Assembly (NCBI GenBank): GCA_018897105.1 | Contig: JAHILF010000114.1 | Span: 1 to 45,814 of the forward strand | Direction of reading: 5' to 3' | Source: Pseudomonadota bacterium | GTDB lineage: Bacteria; Desulfobacterota; Desulfobulbia; Desulfobulbales; SURF-16 | DNA: 45,814 bases | In this document: in pieces, positions 1 through 9,315 of the stretch | Numbering within the stretch: the stretch's first letter is position 1 | Layout of the letters: every line of letters begins with the position of its first letter | Notes under the pieces: model-generated | Told to the model about the DNA's origin: nothing | Databases searched by the model: none | Seen by the model: only the letters and a program-made list of their open reading frames with translations | Position numbers and translations under genes: made by a program

Positions 1-108
1 AATCGAAGCAGCGGCGAGATCGTGCAGCATTTGTGCAACGAACTGAATGACACCATGACCCTGTTCCCCGGCAACAATATGCGCCTGATTTACGAATTGG
101 TGTCATGA
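1..108 (+). CDS. C-terminal end of an unidentified protein (partial)
   Basis: Frame 1 is open from the window edge for 35 codons and stops at a TGA at 106-108. The tail ends in a run reading LFPGNNMRLIYELVS. Short acidic/FPG.(D/N).RL.Y endings of this kind are reminiscent of some DDE transposases, but this is recall, not a search, and the fragment is too short to name. No start is visible, because the gene begins upstream of the window. It runs convergently towards the PilZ gene, with about 30 bases between them. Confidence 0.4.
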   Translation, partial: NRSSGEIVQHLCNELNDTMTLFPGNNMRLIYELVS

Positions 109-138
109 CAAAATCTCCCGAGGTCAGGAGGTCTGAAT

Positions 139-498
139 TTAGGCATTACCGGCTATATGCCGTGAGATGAAATCATCGATCAGAGTTCTTTGCTGTTCGG
201 TCAGATTTTCAAATTTCACCCCTACAACATTCTCCTTTGCGGCAGCATTTTTCCCGGGAGATGAGGCCTGATCATCCCAGGCGACGGTGACAGGTACTTC
301 TCGTAAAAGAGTGCCACCCAGCAGGATATCAACAGTTTTCTTCTGCGCGAATACTTCCCTGTCGAGATGCTTGAGATTAAGAGAAAACCCGCCGGTGCCG
401 ATGTCAACTATCTGTCTCATGCTGTCGGCTGTATACATTACCGTCCCGACCGGTGCCTTGAACCGTTTATACGTCCTTTGTTCATCAGTCATGTCCAT
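139..498 (-). CDS. PilZ domain protein (c-di-GMP binding)
   Basis: A 119-residue protein consisting of one PilZ domain. The N-terminal RxxxR box is RTYKR (residues 8-12). The second box, normally (D/N)xSxxG, reads DIGTGG (32-37), so the serine is a glycine. The beta-barrel continues as GGFSLNL and a VGVKFENL strand near residue 92. PilZ proteins bind cyclic di-GMP and relay it to motility, exopolysaccharide or other targets. Both arginines remain, so binding is plausible. A GAGGTG Shine-Dalgarno lies 4 bases before the first ATG and 10 before the ATG at 492, so the true start may be two codons in. There is no obvious operon partner. The window also holds a degenerate HD-GYP protein, so c-di-GMP signalling is present in the organism. 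Confidence 0.85.
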   Translation of the reverse strand: MDMTDEQRTYKRFKAPVGTVMYTADSMRQIVDIGTGGFSLNLKHLDREVFAQKKTVDILLGGTLLREVPVTVAWDDQASSPGKNAAAKENVVGVKFENLTEQQRTLIDDFISRHIAGNA

Positions 499-834
499 CT
501 TTCACCTCACTGAAAAATATGTAGTTACAGCAATTAATTTTCAAAACAGGTCATTTCAAGCATTTTATAAATATTATAAGCAATATTTAATCCAATTGCA
601 AGATAGGTGCAAGCAATTATATTGCTATTTTATTACAAACATTTAGATAGAAAATCTACATATTCATTTGATAAGCGCAAAAAAAATAATGGTGATATGG
701 TACAAGCAATGATGAACTAATCACACTGTGTGGTTATTTCACCATTTTTTTAACAACTGAAGTTTCCTGTAGGAATGCTGCAAACAAATAGAATACAAGT
801 ATATCTACCTATAACTACATATGCGTATATCTTC
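499..834. other. AT-rich intergenic stretch, no gene seen
   Basis: No credible coding frame. It holds the promoter side of the PilZ gene and the 3' side of the broken P-type ATPase gene. An imperfect inverted repeat (AATGGTGA near 688 and TCACCATT near 740, followed by a T run) could act as a weak terminator, but its 40-base loop makes this doubtful. Confidence 0.4.
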
Positions 835-3518
835 CTATAAAGATATAGATATGAACATCAATGAACGTTGCTGATTTTTTTTTCTGAAGAAGTAGAACAG
901 AATAAACATGGTATAGAAACCGAAGCCGGCAACCATCAATGCGGCAAGTTCTTCGCCGTTTAAGGGGGCAACCTGGAAATATCCCTGCAGGGGGGGTATA
1001 CATCAAAACAGCCTGCAGCAGGGCACTGAGTAATACGGAGGCCCAGATATAGCGGTTGGAGAAGAAGGAAACCTGATAGCCGTGCCTGATGACAAAAACC
1101 AGAATCATTTCGTAGAGCACGACAAAATTAAAAACCATGGTGCGCGCCAGGGTAAGTTCCAGTTCTTCACCGGAACTGCCGCCATAAAGTGAAAAGAGTA
1201 AAAGGGCAATGGCGGTGCCGACAATGCCGAGAGCTGTGATCAGCATGAGCTTCGACCGTGGCAGGATTCCCTCCTCTTTGGGCCTGGGGTTGCGCAGCAT
1301 GGTATCCCTGCCGTAATGATCAACACTGAAGGCGAGTGCCGGGTCTCCATCAGTGACCATGTTGATCCAGAGAAGCATGATGGCTGTCAAGGGGAGGTTG
1401 AGGCCAAGGATTACGGCCAGAAAGATGATCAGCACCTCTCCCAGGTTGCCTGACAACAGGAGCATGATGGATTTCTGGATATTGTCATAGATACCCCCTA
1501 CCCTCCTCTATTGCACTGACAATATTCGAGAAACTGTCATCAAGCAGCACAAAATCCGCGGCCTCCTTGGCCACCTCCGTGCCGCTGCCCACCGCAATGC
1601 CGATATTGGCCTTTTTTAAGGCAGGCGCATCATTTACTCCGTCTCCGGTCATGGCCACAATGTGACCTGAATCCTGCAACGCCTGCACAATGCGCAATTT
1701 ATGTTCAGGCACTACCCTGGCAAATATATTGGTTCCTTTGTCAAGTGCCTCACACAACTCGCTGTCATCCAACCGCTGAAGTTCTTCGCCGGTGAAAACA
1801 TTGCCGCGAATGCCGATTTCCTGGCCGATCGCCCTGGCTGTTTCAGGATAATCACCGGTAATCATGATAACCCTGATGCCTGTTTGATAGGTTTTTTGCA
1901 CAGCATCGACCACCTCCGCCCGGGGCGGATCGATCATTGCCTGCAGGCCGATGAAAATAAGATTTTCCTCCACAAACTCCTCGGAATTGTCAATCGTTCG
2001 GTATGCAAAGGCGAGGACGCGCAGGGCCTGGGCGGCGTAGCGGTCATTCTGCTCCATGATACGCTGCCGAAAATTATCGCCCAGCGATATTGTTGCACCT
2101 CCCCTGTGCATATGCGTGCATTTTTGCAGGATGACATCCGGGGCGCCTTTGGTGTAAATCACCAGGCGATCATCTCGTTTGACAAGCACACTCATGCATT
2201 TGCGCTCCGAGTCAAAGGGATACTCGTTAAGGCGCGTGAAATCAGGGTTGCAGCCGACTTTCATCGCGCTGACCAGCAAAGCAGCTTCGGTAGGATCTCC
2301 CTGGATGCGCCACTCATCCTCCTCCAGACGCAGTGAGGCATTGTTGCAGATCGTACCTGCGGCAAACAGCAGGGGATCTCCATAAGAGGCAAGACGGGGC
2401 TCCGGCCTGTAGCCGACCCCTGCCAGAGTAACTTCTTCATCAACAGTCCAGGCTTGCCGTACGGTCATTTCATTCTGGGTCAGTGTCCCGGTTTTATCCG
2501 TACAGATCACATCGCAGCTCCCCAAGGTCTCCACCGACGACAATCTGCGGACCAGGGCTTTGCGTTTGAGCAACCTCTTGACCCCGATGCTCAAAGCAAT
2601 GGTGACAACAGCAGGCAGGGCAGTGGGAACGGCGGCAACAGCCAGACTGATCGCCACAAAGGCCAGGGAAATAAACATTTCCCGGCTGAGGCTGTGCTGG
2701 GCAAGAAACTCTTTGGTACAGGAGGCAAGCAGAATGAACAGGCAGATGGCAATGATGGCAAAGCCGAGCTTTCGGCCGAAAATATCGAGTTTTCGCTGCA
2801 GGGGAGTCATCTCCTCTTTTGCCTCTTTCACCAGCAGGGTAATTTTGCCGATTTCGGTATCCATGCCGGTGGTGCAGACGATTGCCGTGGCTCTGCCTGC
2901 AACAACGGAGGTGGAAGCAAAAAGCATGTTCACTTGTTCGCCAAGCTGCACCTCGCTTTCCAGGCGACAGTTTTTTTTATGGACAGGCAGGCTCTCGCCG
3001 GTCAGGGAAGATTCGTCAAGCGCCAGACGCACTTCATTGATCAACCTGGCATCTGCCGGGACCTTGTCACCTGTACGCAGGGAAATAATATCACCGGGAA
3101 CAAGCTCTTGTGAGTCAAGGGTTACCCACATATTATCCCTGAGAACGGTAGTTTTGACGGAAGTGAGTTTTTTTAAGGCGGCAAGAGACCTGGCAGCGGA
3201 CAGTTCCTGAAAAAAACCGATGAGCGCATTGGCTAACAGGATGGCGAGGATGATGAGACAATCGACATATTCACCGATAGCCAGAGAAAAAACTACGGCA
3301 AAGAGCAGAATATAGATAATGAAACTTTTGAACTGATCAACAAAAAGCAAAAGAGGGTGCCGCTTCTCCTCGCTCGCTAATTGATTAAAGCCATATTTGC
3401 TTCTTCTGTCTGCAATCTCCTGAGTTGACAGGCCAAGTTCACTTGCAGAAAGTTTTGCCAATGTTTCTTCAACAGTGAGACGAGAGTATTCCATGCTGGA
3501 AGAAAGGCCATATTTCAT
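835..3518 (-). pseudogene. P-type cation (Ca2+-type, P2) ATPase gene interrupted by two 1-base frameshifts
   Basis: The product would be an inner-membrane ATP-driven cation pump of the SERCA/PMCA-like P2 class. Visible motifs are TGES (about 174-177), the phosphorylation site DKTGT with Asp342, and TGDGVNDAP in the hinge. The frame breaks after EEGRG, where a GGGGG run (near 1497-1501) has one G too many. It breaks again near 989-996, where a run of seven G/C has one too many. Removing one base from each run restores a continuous frame ending at a TAG at 835-837, about 893 residues, the normal length for the family, with the usual last membrane helices. The M4 motif reads PTALP where most relatives have an acidic residue (PEGLP or PEALP). 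The ATG at 3518 is preferred over the TTG one codon earlier. The tandem Usp gene lies just upstream on the same strand. Either the gene is recently broken or these are homopolymer sequencing errors. Confidence 0.85.
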
Positions 3519-3591
3519 CAATTGTTATCAGAGCCGGGCAACAGCAACAAAAAAATGGCAAGAAACAAATGCAAAATCCGCAGTCAATGGT

Positions 3592-4554
3592 TTAATTCAC
3601 CAACCACACGGCAACGCCGTTCACTGTGCGCAACACCTGGCCTGACACACCGCCGAAAATCCCCTTGGGTTCATCCGGCCCACGCCTGCCCATGACGATT
3701 GTCCCATATTGGTTATCGCGCAGCTCAAGGATGATATCAAGAGCCGCCACCGGCCCCCTGCTTTCCTCTATCCTGATCACCTTTGTCATGTCAAAGCCGT
3801 TTTCACGTAACAGCTGTTCAGGACCGCTGAAAATGGCATCAGGCCCGGTGAGATGCTCATCACACCACTGTTTCCCCCAGATATCGCAGAACTGGTCTAA
3901 ACCGAGTAATTTCTTAGGGGTAAGCCATGAAAGAGAGTGAAACAGGGCAATCTCTGCGCCCTCAACATTTGCAAGCATAAAACCTAGATGGTCTACCGCC
4001 TTCAGGGTTCTCCATGAACCGTCAACCGGAACCAGGAACCGGCGGGAATCAATTTCTCCGTCAATAATCCAGATCGGCACATTGAAACATTTTTCAAGAA
4101 TTGTGGTAGTGACGCTTCCCAGGACGAGTTCCTGCAGTTTGCCGAGCCCTCTTCTGGCGATTACCAAGGCATCGTAGGTTCCCTTCTGCATTTCCAAAAT
4201 GAGATCATTGGCAACTCCTGAACGGGAGAGCTGTATATCAGAGGTCACTTGATCTTCTTTCAGGCCATGATGGATAAAAAATGCCGTCTCTTCCCGTAAA
4301 TATTTTTTAGTCAGGTTGATTTTTTTTCTCGCCTCAGAAGAGAGCATGTTCATTTTATCCTCTTCGTCCAGCCATTCCGAACTGGGAGGCAGGGAACCTG
4401 AAACAATAGTAATCAGATGAATGGAAATATCGCCATGTTCACCGAATAGTTTACTTAAGTAATGGATTTCATGAAGTGAACAATAAGAACCATCAACAGC
4501 TACAAGTATTTTTTTCTTCATTTCGCCAACCTGATCATTTATTAACTCATTCAT
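3592..4554 (-). CDS. Tandem universal stress protein (two UspA domains)
   Basis: A 320-residue cytoplasmic protein with two Usp domains. The first starts at KILVAVDGS (about residue 14), the second at RFLVPVDGS (about 171). Each ends in a G-2x-G-9x-G-like nucleotide loop. In the first it reads ARRGLGKLQELVLGS (first Gly replaced by Ala); in the second it reads GRRGPDEPKGIFGG (no Ser/Thr after the last Gly). The loops suggest ATP binding, slightly degenerate in both. Tandem Usps commonly sit beside cation transporters and stress genes, and here the next gene downstream (70 bases) is the P-type ATPase. No good Shine-Dalgarno precedes the first ATG. The internal ATG before KKKILVAVDG (12 codons in) is an alternative start. 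Family certain, physiological role unknown. Confidence 0.88.
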   Translation of the reverse strand: MNELINDQVGEMKKKILVAVDGSYCSLHEIHYLSKLFGEHGDISIHLITIVSGSLPPSSEWLDEEDKMNMLSSEARKKINLTKKYLREETAFFIHHGLKEDQVTSDIQLSRSGVANDLILEMQKGTYDALVIARRGLGKLQELVLGSVTTTILEKCFNVPIWIIDGEIDSRRFLVPVDGSWRTLKAVDHLGFMLANVEGAEIALFHSLSWLTPKKLLGLDQFCDIWGKQWCDEHLTGPDAIFSGPEQLLRENGFDMTKVIRIEESRGPVAALDIILELRDNQYGTIVMGRRGPDEPKGIFGGVSGQVLRTVNGVAVWLVN

Positions 4555-4672
4555 TTACTGGAGGAACCTTGAAAAATTGCTGACAACACACACACTGCAG
4601 ACAAAAAAAGTTTCCCAAACCGCAGGGAAACTTTATATGGAAACAACGAAACTTCCCTGGCAGATTTCCCGG

Positions 4673-5740
4673 TTAATCCCCTCCAAACATCACCCCTATT
4701 TCAGGCCATTTCTCGGAGGGAATCTCAGTGGCAAGCTTCAAGGCCCCGGCACTGCCGATAAATTCCGGGTCATCAACACCGGTGACAATAACCTCACCAT
4801 ATTCCTTCATCTGATGGGCAATCATCCGGTCAAGCCCTCTTATCCGGGATCCACCTCCGGCGAGAATAATATTTTTCAGCGTCTCTTCCTGGTCTTCAGG
4901 ATCAAATTTCATAATCAGGGTCTCAAGCTGTTCAACAATGTCAGGAACAATAATTTCACACACAGCGCTCACATCTTCCGTAACATCAAACTCAACCGGT
5001 TTGCCTTCCATACGCAGTTTGGCTATCACCGGCGCCTGAACCTCGCCGACAAAGGCATGGGCTTCCTTGATCGAGCAGGCAACAGACTCGGTGATCTGCA
5101 CTCCAGGATAATGCCGGGCAATGGAGGCCTGCAGCCGCTCATCGATAAAATCACCGCCTTTGAGAAAAGTCACCTGGTCATCTGCAGTGGGCACGGTTCC
5201 TTTCATGCCGCAGATGTCGACCGTGCCGGCGCCGATATCAATCACGATACAGTTACTCAACTTGCCAAGCTGATAGGCCACCATGAAAGGCTCTGAAACA
5301 ACAAGAGCGACAGACATGACCTCTTTGGCGATATCAAGTAAAAGTTCCTTGTTCATGATCGAGGCTCGGGCCGGCACCCCGATAATGCCGCTCACCGGAG
5401 ATTCAGTCCCTTGTTTTGCCATATCGACAACGTACTTTATCAGCTCATAGGCGGCATCATAGTCCCGTTCGCTGGCCTCGCGGATGACCCCATCAGCCAA
5501 AGGATAGCAGAGATCAAGGAAACTGCGTTTCCTGATGGCGTCCTGGCCGATAATCGGTCCCTTGCCGACCATCCTTTCACTGATGACATCCTTGGGATAG
5601 CCAACAACGGATCTGACCATAATACGGGCACCACGGTTGGACATCACCGCTGTGCGGCACGTACCCAGGTCAATGCCGACAAGAAGCTGATTCTGCATAT
5701 GATGCACTGTTTCCCGAGTGTTCTGTGGCTGGATTTCCAT
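4673..5740 (-). CDS. MamK-like bacterial actin (second copy)
   Basis: A 355-residue actin-fold ATPase. Phosphate-1 is GIDLGTCRTAVMSNRG (from about 23), connect-1 is GIIGVPARAS, phosphate-2 is VIDIGAGTVDICGMKG, and the adenosine motif is LAGGGSRIRGLD. The stretches SVVGYPKDVI, YPLADGVI and VVSEPFMVAY match what I know of MamK, the filament that positions magnetosomes, far better than MreB, ParM or FtsA. It should polymerise in the cytoplasm in an ATP-dependent way. It is a paralogue of the gene at 6343-7377, and the two flank a membrane-anchored coiled-coil gene. All three read leftward, with 94 bases before this start. An AAGG lies about 9 bases before the ATG. No other magnetosome gene is visible, so the cargo is unknown. 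The call to a MamK-like family is confident, the role in magnetosomes is not. Confidence 0.85.
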   Translation of the reverse strand: MEIQPQNTRETVHHMQNQLLVGIDLGTCRTAVMSNRGARIMVRSVVGYPKDVISERMVGKGPIIGQDAIRKRSFLDLCYPLADGVIREASERDYDAAYELIKYVVDMAKQGTESPVSGIIGVPARASIMNKELLLDIAKEVMSVALVVSEPFMVAYQLGKLSNCIVIDIGAGTVDICGMKGTVPTADDQVTFLKGGDFIDERLQASIARHYPGVQITESVACSIKEAHAFVGEVQAPVIAKLRMEGKPVEFDVTEDVSAVCEIIVPDIVEQLETLIMKFDPEDQEETLKNIILAGGGSRIRGLDRMIAHQMKEYGEVIVTGVDDPEFIGSAGALKLATEIPSEKWPEIGVMFGGD

Positions 5741-5834
5741 ATATGATTACCTTATTGAAATTAAATTCTCCGACAGTGAAGCGGCAAAACAAAAAAACGC
5801 AAATTCAGAGTCACACACCATGCGTTGACCCGTC

Positions 5835-6329
5835 TTATTTAGGCGATTTATCGGAACTATCCTGCTGGCGCATCATGTTCCGCACGACGACGGCCGGCAG
5901 ATAATGGCTACCCTGGACAAAGATAAGGCTGTCATGAAAAGACCGGCGTTCATCAACGAGTTCCTTTTCAACTTCGGCCAGTGATTTTTTTAATCCAGTA
6001 TTCTCTTCAAGCATCTCTGCAACCTGATGCTTTTTCTCCTGCAGCATGGATTCAAGCCCGGGAATTACTTTTATTTTTTCCTCAGCTTCCTGGCGTTGTT
6101 TCTTTTCAAACTGCAACTCATCCCAGTAGCGTTTGCTTTCGTCACGGACACTTTCCATTTTCGCCTTGACATCACGAAGCTGACTGTTCAAAGAATTCAC
6201 CTGTTCTTCGTAGCCGTTTTTCGTTTGTTCGCTTTCCTGTTTGCCTCTGTTGCGCAGAAGATAAGCGGTGGTTCCGCTGCCGATCGCTGCACCTAAAGCA
6301 AGGAATAAAAACCAGATAAAAAAATCCAT
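5835..6329 (-). CDS. Membrane-anchored coiled-coil protein between two MamK-like actins
   Basis: A 164-residue protein. Residues 3-24 form one hydrophobic helix (FIWFLFLALGAAIGSGTTAY) followed by basic residues (LLRNRGK), predicting an N-in or N-out anchor with a cytoplasmic C-terminal part. Residues about 35-130 are a long charged heptad-like coiled coil rich in E, K, Q and L. The tail ends SLIFVQGSHYLPAVVVRNMMRQQDSSDKSPK, a short conserved-looking segment. It starts 13 bases after the stop of the first MamK-like gene and is probably cotranscribed. By position and shape it could link the actin filaments to the inner membrane. No known family was recognised. Confidence 0.75.
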   Translation of the reverse strand: MDFFIWFLFLALGAAIGSGTTAYLLRNRGKQESEQTKNGYEEQVNSLNSQLRDVKAKMESVRDESKRYWDELQFEKKQRQEAEEKIKVIPGLESMLQEKKHQVAEMLEENTGLKKSLAEVEKELVDERRSFHDSLIFVQGSHYLPAVVVRNMMRQQDSSDKSPK

Positions 6330-6342
6330 ATGATACTCTTTG

Positions 6343-7377
6343 TTAACTTAAGAAACCAACCTGATCCCACAGTTCCGGCGGCACTTCCGTTGCCATTTTC
6401 AAGGCGCCGGAACTGCCGATGTAGTCAGAATCGGCCACACAGGTTACCCGCACGTCTCCATACTCATGAAGCTGTGCAGCTATAAAGGAGTCAATGCCCC
6501 GGATTTTTGAGCCTCCACCGGCAAGATAGATGTTCAACAGAGCCTGCTGCTGGTCCTCAGGGTCAAATCCCCTGATAATGGTTTCCAGATGCTCAACAAT
6601 ATCGGGGACAATACTTTCACAGACCAGTTGCAGATCTTCGGTGATGTCCAGTTCCACAGGTTTACCGCCTATACGCATGCTCACCTTAACCGGCGCGTCT
6701 GGTTCACCGACAAATCCGTATTGCTCTTTAATGAGCCGCAGAAAGTTCTGGGTGACCTGCACGTCCGGATAATGCTGCTGGATCAGGGACTCAAGTCTTT
6801 CATCTACATAATCCCCGGCTTTCAGAAGAGTAACCTGGTCCTTAGGGGAAGGGATGGTTCCCTTCATTCCACAGATATCTACAGTACCGGCACCGATATC
6901 AATAATAATTGAGTTATTGAGTTTGTCCAGTGAATAAGCAACCATGAATGGTTCTGAAACCACGATGGAAACAGACATCAGATCCTGGGAAATTTTCAGC
7001 AGGAGCTCTTTATTGATGATGGATGCCCGGGCAGGAACGCCAATCACTCCGCAGACATCGTCTGTGCTTCCCTGCCGTGCCTGCCCAATAACGTGCTTCA
7101 TCAGTTCATAGGCAGCATTATAATCGTTTTTGCTTGCCTCATGGATAACCCCGTCTTCCAAAGGGCAATAAAGTGTGAGGGCGGAATGGTGTTTCAGGGC
7201 CTCGTCTCCAAAGACCTGGTTTTTGCCGACAAGCTTCAGGCCGATTACATCCTTGGGATAGCCGACGATGGAACGGATGATATCTTTATAACCCCTGTTT
7301 GTCATCACAGCCGTTCGTGATGTGCCAAGATCAATACCGACGAGTATACTATTGCTATTCTTTCCTGGGTGCTCCAC
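6343..7377 (-). CDS. MamK-like bacterial actin (first copy)
   Basis: A 344-residue actin-fold ATPase with phosphate-1 GIDLGTSRTAVMTNRG (from about 14), connect-1 GVIGVPARASIINKE, phosphate-2 IIDIGAGTVDICGMKG and adenosine loop LAGGGSKIRGID. It shares SIVGYPKDVIG, YCPLEDGVI and VVSEPFMVAYSLDKL with MamK and with its neighbour at 4673-5740, so the two arose by duplication. It is the first gene of a leftward cluster: this actin, a coiled-coil anchor, the second actin, then possibly the Usp gene. A candidate promoter lies about 95 bases upstream. Two diverged copies suggest mixed or paired filaments, as with MamK and MamK-like in some magnetotactic bacteria, but no other magnetosome gene is seen here. 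Confidence 0.85.
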   Translation of the reverse strand: MEHPGKNSNSILVGIDLGTSRTAVMTNRGYKDIIRSIVGYPKDVIGLKLVGKNQVFGDEALKHHSALTLYCPLEDGVIHEASKNDYNAAYELMKHVIGQARQGSTDDVCGVIGVPARASIINKELLLKISQDLMSVSIVVSEPFMVAYSLDKLNNSIIIDIGAGTVDICGMKGTIPSPKDQVTLLKAGDYVDERLESLIQQHYPDVQVTQNFLRLIKEQYGFVGEPDAPVKVSMRIGGKPVELDITEDLQLVCESIVPDIVEHLETIIRGFDPEDQQQALLNIYLAGGGSKIRGIDSFIAAQLHEYGDVRVTCVADSDYIGSSGALKMATEVPPELWDQVGFLS

Positions 7378-7470
7378 GCTGATTATCCTTAATCTAAGGG
7401 AGATAAATCTCTTTATAGAAGAGAACGGAATACTGGGGAAGTAGAAAGAAATCCGACCGAGTCATATGGT

Positions 7471-7500
7471 TAAATACAATGGCACATAAAGCTATGTCAA
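7471..7500 (-). promoter_or_regulatory. Candidate sigma70 promoter for the MamK-like cluster
   Basis: Reading leftward, TTGACA (7500-7495) is followed after 18 bases by TATTTA (7476-7471). The -35 box is perfect, the -10 weak. It lies in the only sizeable gap (about 200 bases) upstream of the first MamK-like gene. Predicted by eye only. Confidence 0.35.
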
Positions 7501-7581
7501 GACAATTAAAGGGAATATTTATATAGAACCCACAACAACCAATCAAGAGAGTTTCCTTAAAAAAATCCATATATGAAAAAA

Positions 7582-9312
7582 TTATTTCATTTCTGCAAGA
7601 ACATGCCGCTGCTGCATGCGTTCTTTTGCATTATAGGCAACATATATAGGTTTGTGATTGTATCGATCAAGTCCACAGACATACATTGCCGTTGAGATGG
7701 TCCCCGGGGTCGGAGTAAAATCCTGGAATTGCCGCACCGTAAGCCCCATTTTGCGCACATCCCTGGCAAGTGACTTCATATCATCGAGACTGCATCCCGG
7801 ATGGGCCGAGATAAAATAAGGAGTAAAAATAAATTCTTTCCCGGTTTCCCCGGCAATTTTCCGGCACAATGCCAAAAAGGCGGGTAAAATATCCGGGCCA
7901 TGCTTGTGCATCAACCTCAAAACTTGGGCGACGGTATGTTCCGGAGCTATTTTCATGGCCCCGGGTGTGTGGTCAGTCAATAATTTTTTCAGCAGACGCG
8001 GGGTTTTCAGCAGAAGCTCCATGCGCAGGCCTGAGGAGACAAAGACGTTCTTGACCTTATCGATATGGCGCACTCTGTCGAGCAGGCTTATCAATGGTCC
8101 TTCATCAATGGCAAGATGACGGCATACCCCCTCATGCAGACAATCATGGCGACTGCATGCTTTGCTCCTGCAGCCAGTCCCGTACAAATTAGCGGTCGGA
8201 CCGCCAAGATCACTTATCGTGCCCCGGAAATCATCCATGCGGGTAATCTGCCCCACCTCAGCAACAACGGAATCTTCGCTTCTTGAGGTAATGACAGGTC
8301 CCTGATGCCTGGAGATCGCACAGAACGAGCAATTGCCGAAGCATCCCCTGACAATGGTTACCGAGTGACAGATCATGCGATACGCCGGCACGTCACCGGC
8401 GGCAGGATGGGTTTTGCGGGTAAAAGGCAGGCCGTAGAGGCTGTCCATTTCCGCAGTGGAAAGAGGCTCTGCCGGGGGATGCTGCACCACCCACATCGCC
8501 TGTTGCTTCTGCAGAAGTATATCCCGACTGAGAGAGCGGGCATGTCTATCGATCAGAAGCTCGGCGCTTAAATAAGCCTCTCTGTCCTGCTCAATTTCCG
8601 CTAGCGAGGGCAGAAAAGCATGTCCCTCACCGGCAATACTTTGCTGCTGCGCATCGGTCAACCGCTGGCAGGTGCCGGCTATGCCCGCCAGATCACGGCC
8701 GACTGCAAGCCTTTTCGCCGCCTCCACAACCGCCCTTTCCCCCATGCCGTAGACGAGCAGATCAGCTTTGGCGTCGGTGAGGACCGAGGCCCGCAATTTC
8801 CCCTGCTGATAATCATAGTGGACAAAGCGCCGTAGCGAGGCCTCCAGGCCGCCGAGAATGATAGGGATAGTCCCATAGGCATTTCTAGCCAGATTGGCAT
8901 ACCTGATGGTGGCGCGATCCGGCCTGCGCCGCTCACTTTTTGTGCGCAATTCACCGAAGTAGGGATTCCCGCCCGGCGAATATTGATCAACGTCACGCAC
9001 CTTGGCGTTGCCGGAATAATTGGCCACTATGGAATCAAGATTGCCTGCTGTTATGCCCCAGAACAGGCGAGGCGGGCCGAACTGCTTGAAAGCCTGGGGG
9101 GAATCGTAGCGGGGCTGAGACAGAATGGCCACCCGGAAGCCGCTAGCCTCAAGAAGTCTGCCGATCAGGGCAACACCAAAGGCGGGATGATCCACATAGG
9201 CATCCCCTGTAACCAGAATGATATCCACCTCATCCCAGCCGCGCAAACGCATCTCGGCAGCGTTTGTCGGCAAAAAAGAGTCTGATTTTTCTTTATTTTT
9301 TTTACTCGTCAT
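7582..9312 (-). CDS. YgiQ family radical SAM protein (UPF0313)
   Basis: A 576-residue cytoplasmic protein. An N-terminal B12-binding-like region ([21 protein letters not shown]) is followed by the radical SAM core with the 4Fe-4S cluster motif CFGNCSFC (Cys324, 328, 331). Typical YgiQ segments are visible, including [12 protein letters not shown] and a Cys-rich insert near residues 370-395. The length is close to the family norm, though the usual long disordered C-terminal tail is short. YgiQ proteins have no proven reaction. The gene starts 3 bases after the stop of the RACo-like gene, so the two are cotranscribed. Whether that reflects a shared corrinoid or radical chemistry role is only a guess. 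Confidence 0.9.
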   Translation of the reverse strand: MTSKKNKEKSDSFLPTNAAEMRLRGWDEVDIILVTGDAYVDHPAFGVALIGRLLEASGFRVAILSQPRYDSPQAFKQFGPPRLFWGITAGNLDSIVANYSGNAKVRDVDQYSPGGNPYFGELRTKSERRRPDRATIRYANLARNAYGTIPIILGGLEASLRRFVHYDYQQGKLRASVLTDAKADLLVYGMGERAVVEAAKRLAVGRDLAGIAGTCQRLTDAQQQSIAGEGHAFLPSLAEIEQDREAYLSAELLIDRHARSLSRDILLQKQQAMWVVQHPPAEPLSTAEMDSLYGLPFTRKTHPAAGDVPAYRMICHSVTIVRGCFGNCSFCAISRHQGPVITSRSEDSVVAEVGQITRMDDFRGTISDLGGPTANLYGTGCRSKACSRHDCLHEGVCRHLAIDEGPLISLLDRVRHIDKVKNVFVSSGLRMELLLKTPRLLKKLLTDHTPGAMKIAPEHTVAQVLRLMHKHGPDILPAFLALCRKIAGETGKEFIFTPYFISAHPGCSLDDMKSLARDVRKMGLTVRQFQDFTPTPGTISTAMYVCGLDRYNHKPIYVAYNAKERMQQRHVLAEMK

Positions 9313-9315
9313 AGA

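Noticed and set aside
1701-3210. Plus-strand frames opposite the P-type ATPase
   Set aside because: Shadows of the minus-strand gene; the ATPase motifs leave no doubt about the strand.
4673-7377. Magnetosome island
   Set aside because: Only MamK-like genes are seen; there are no mamA, mamB, mamE, mamI, mamM, mamP or mamQ homologues in the window. The claim is limited to a MamK-like module.
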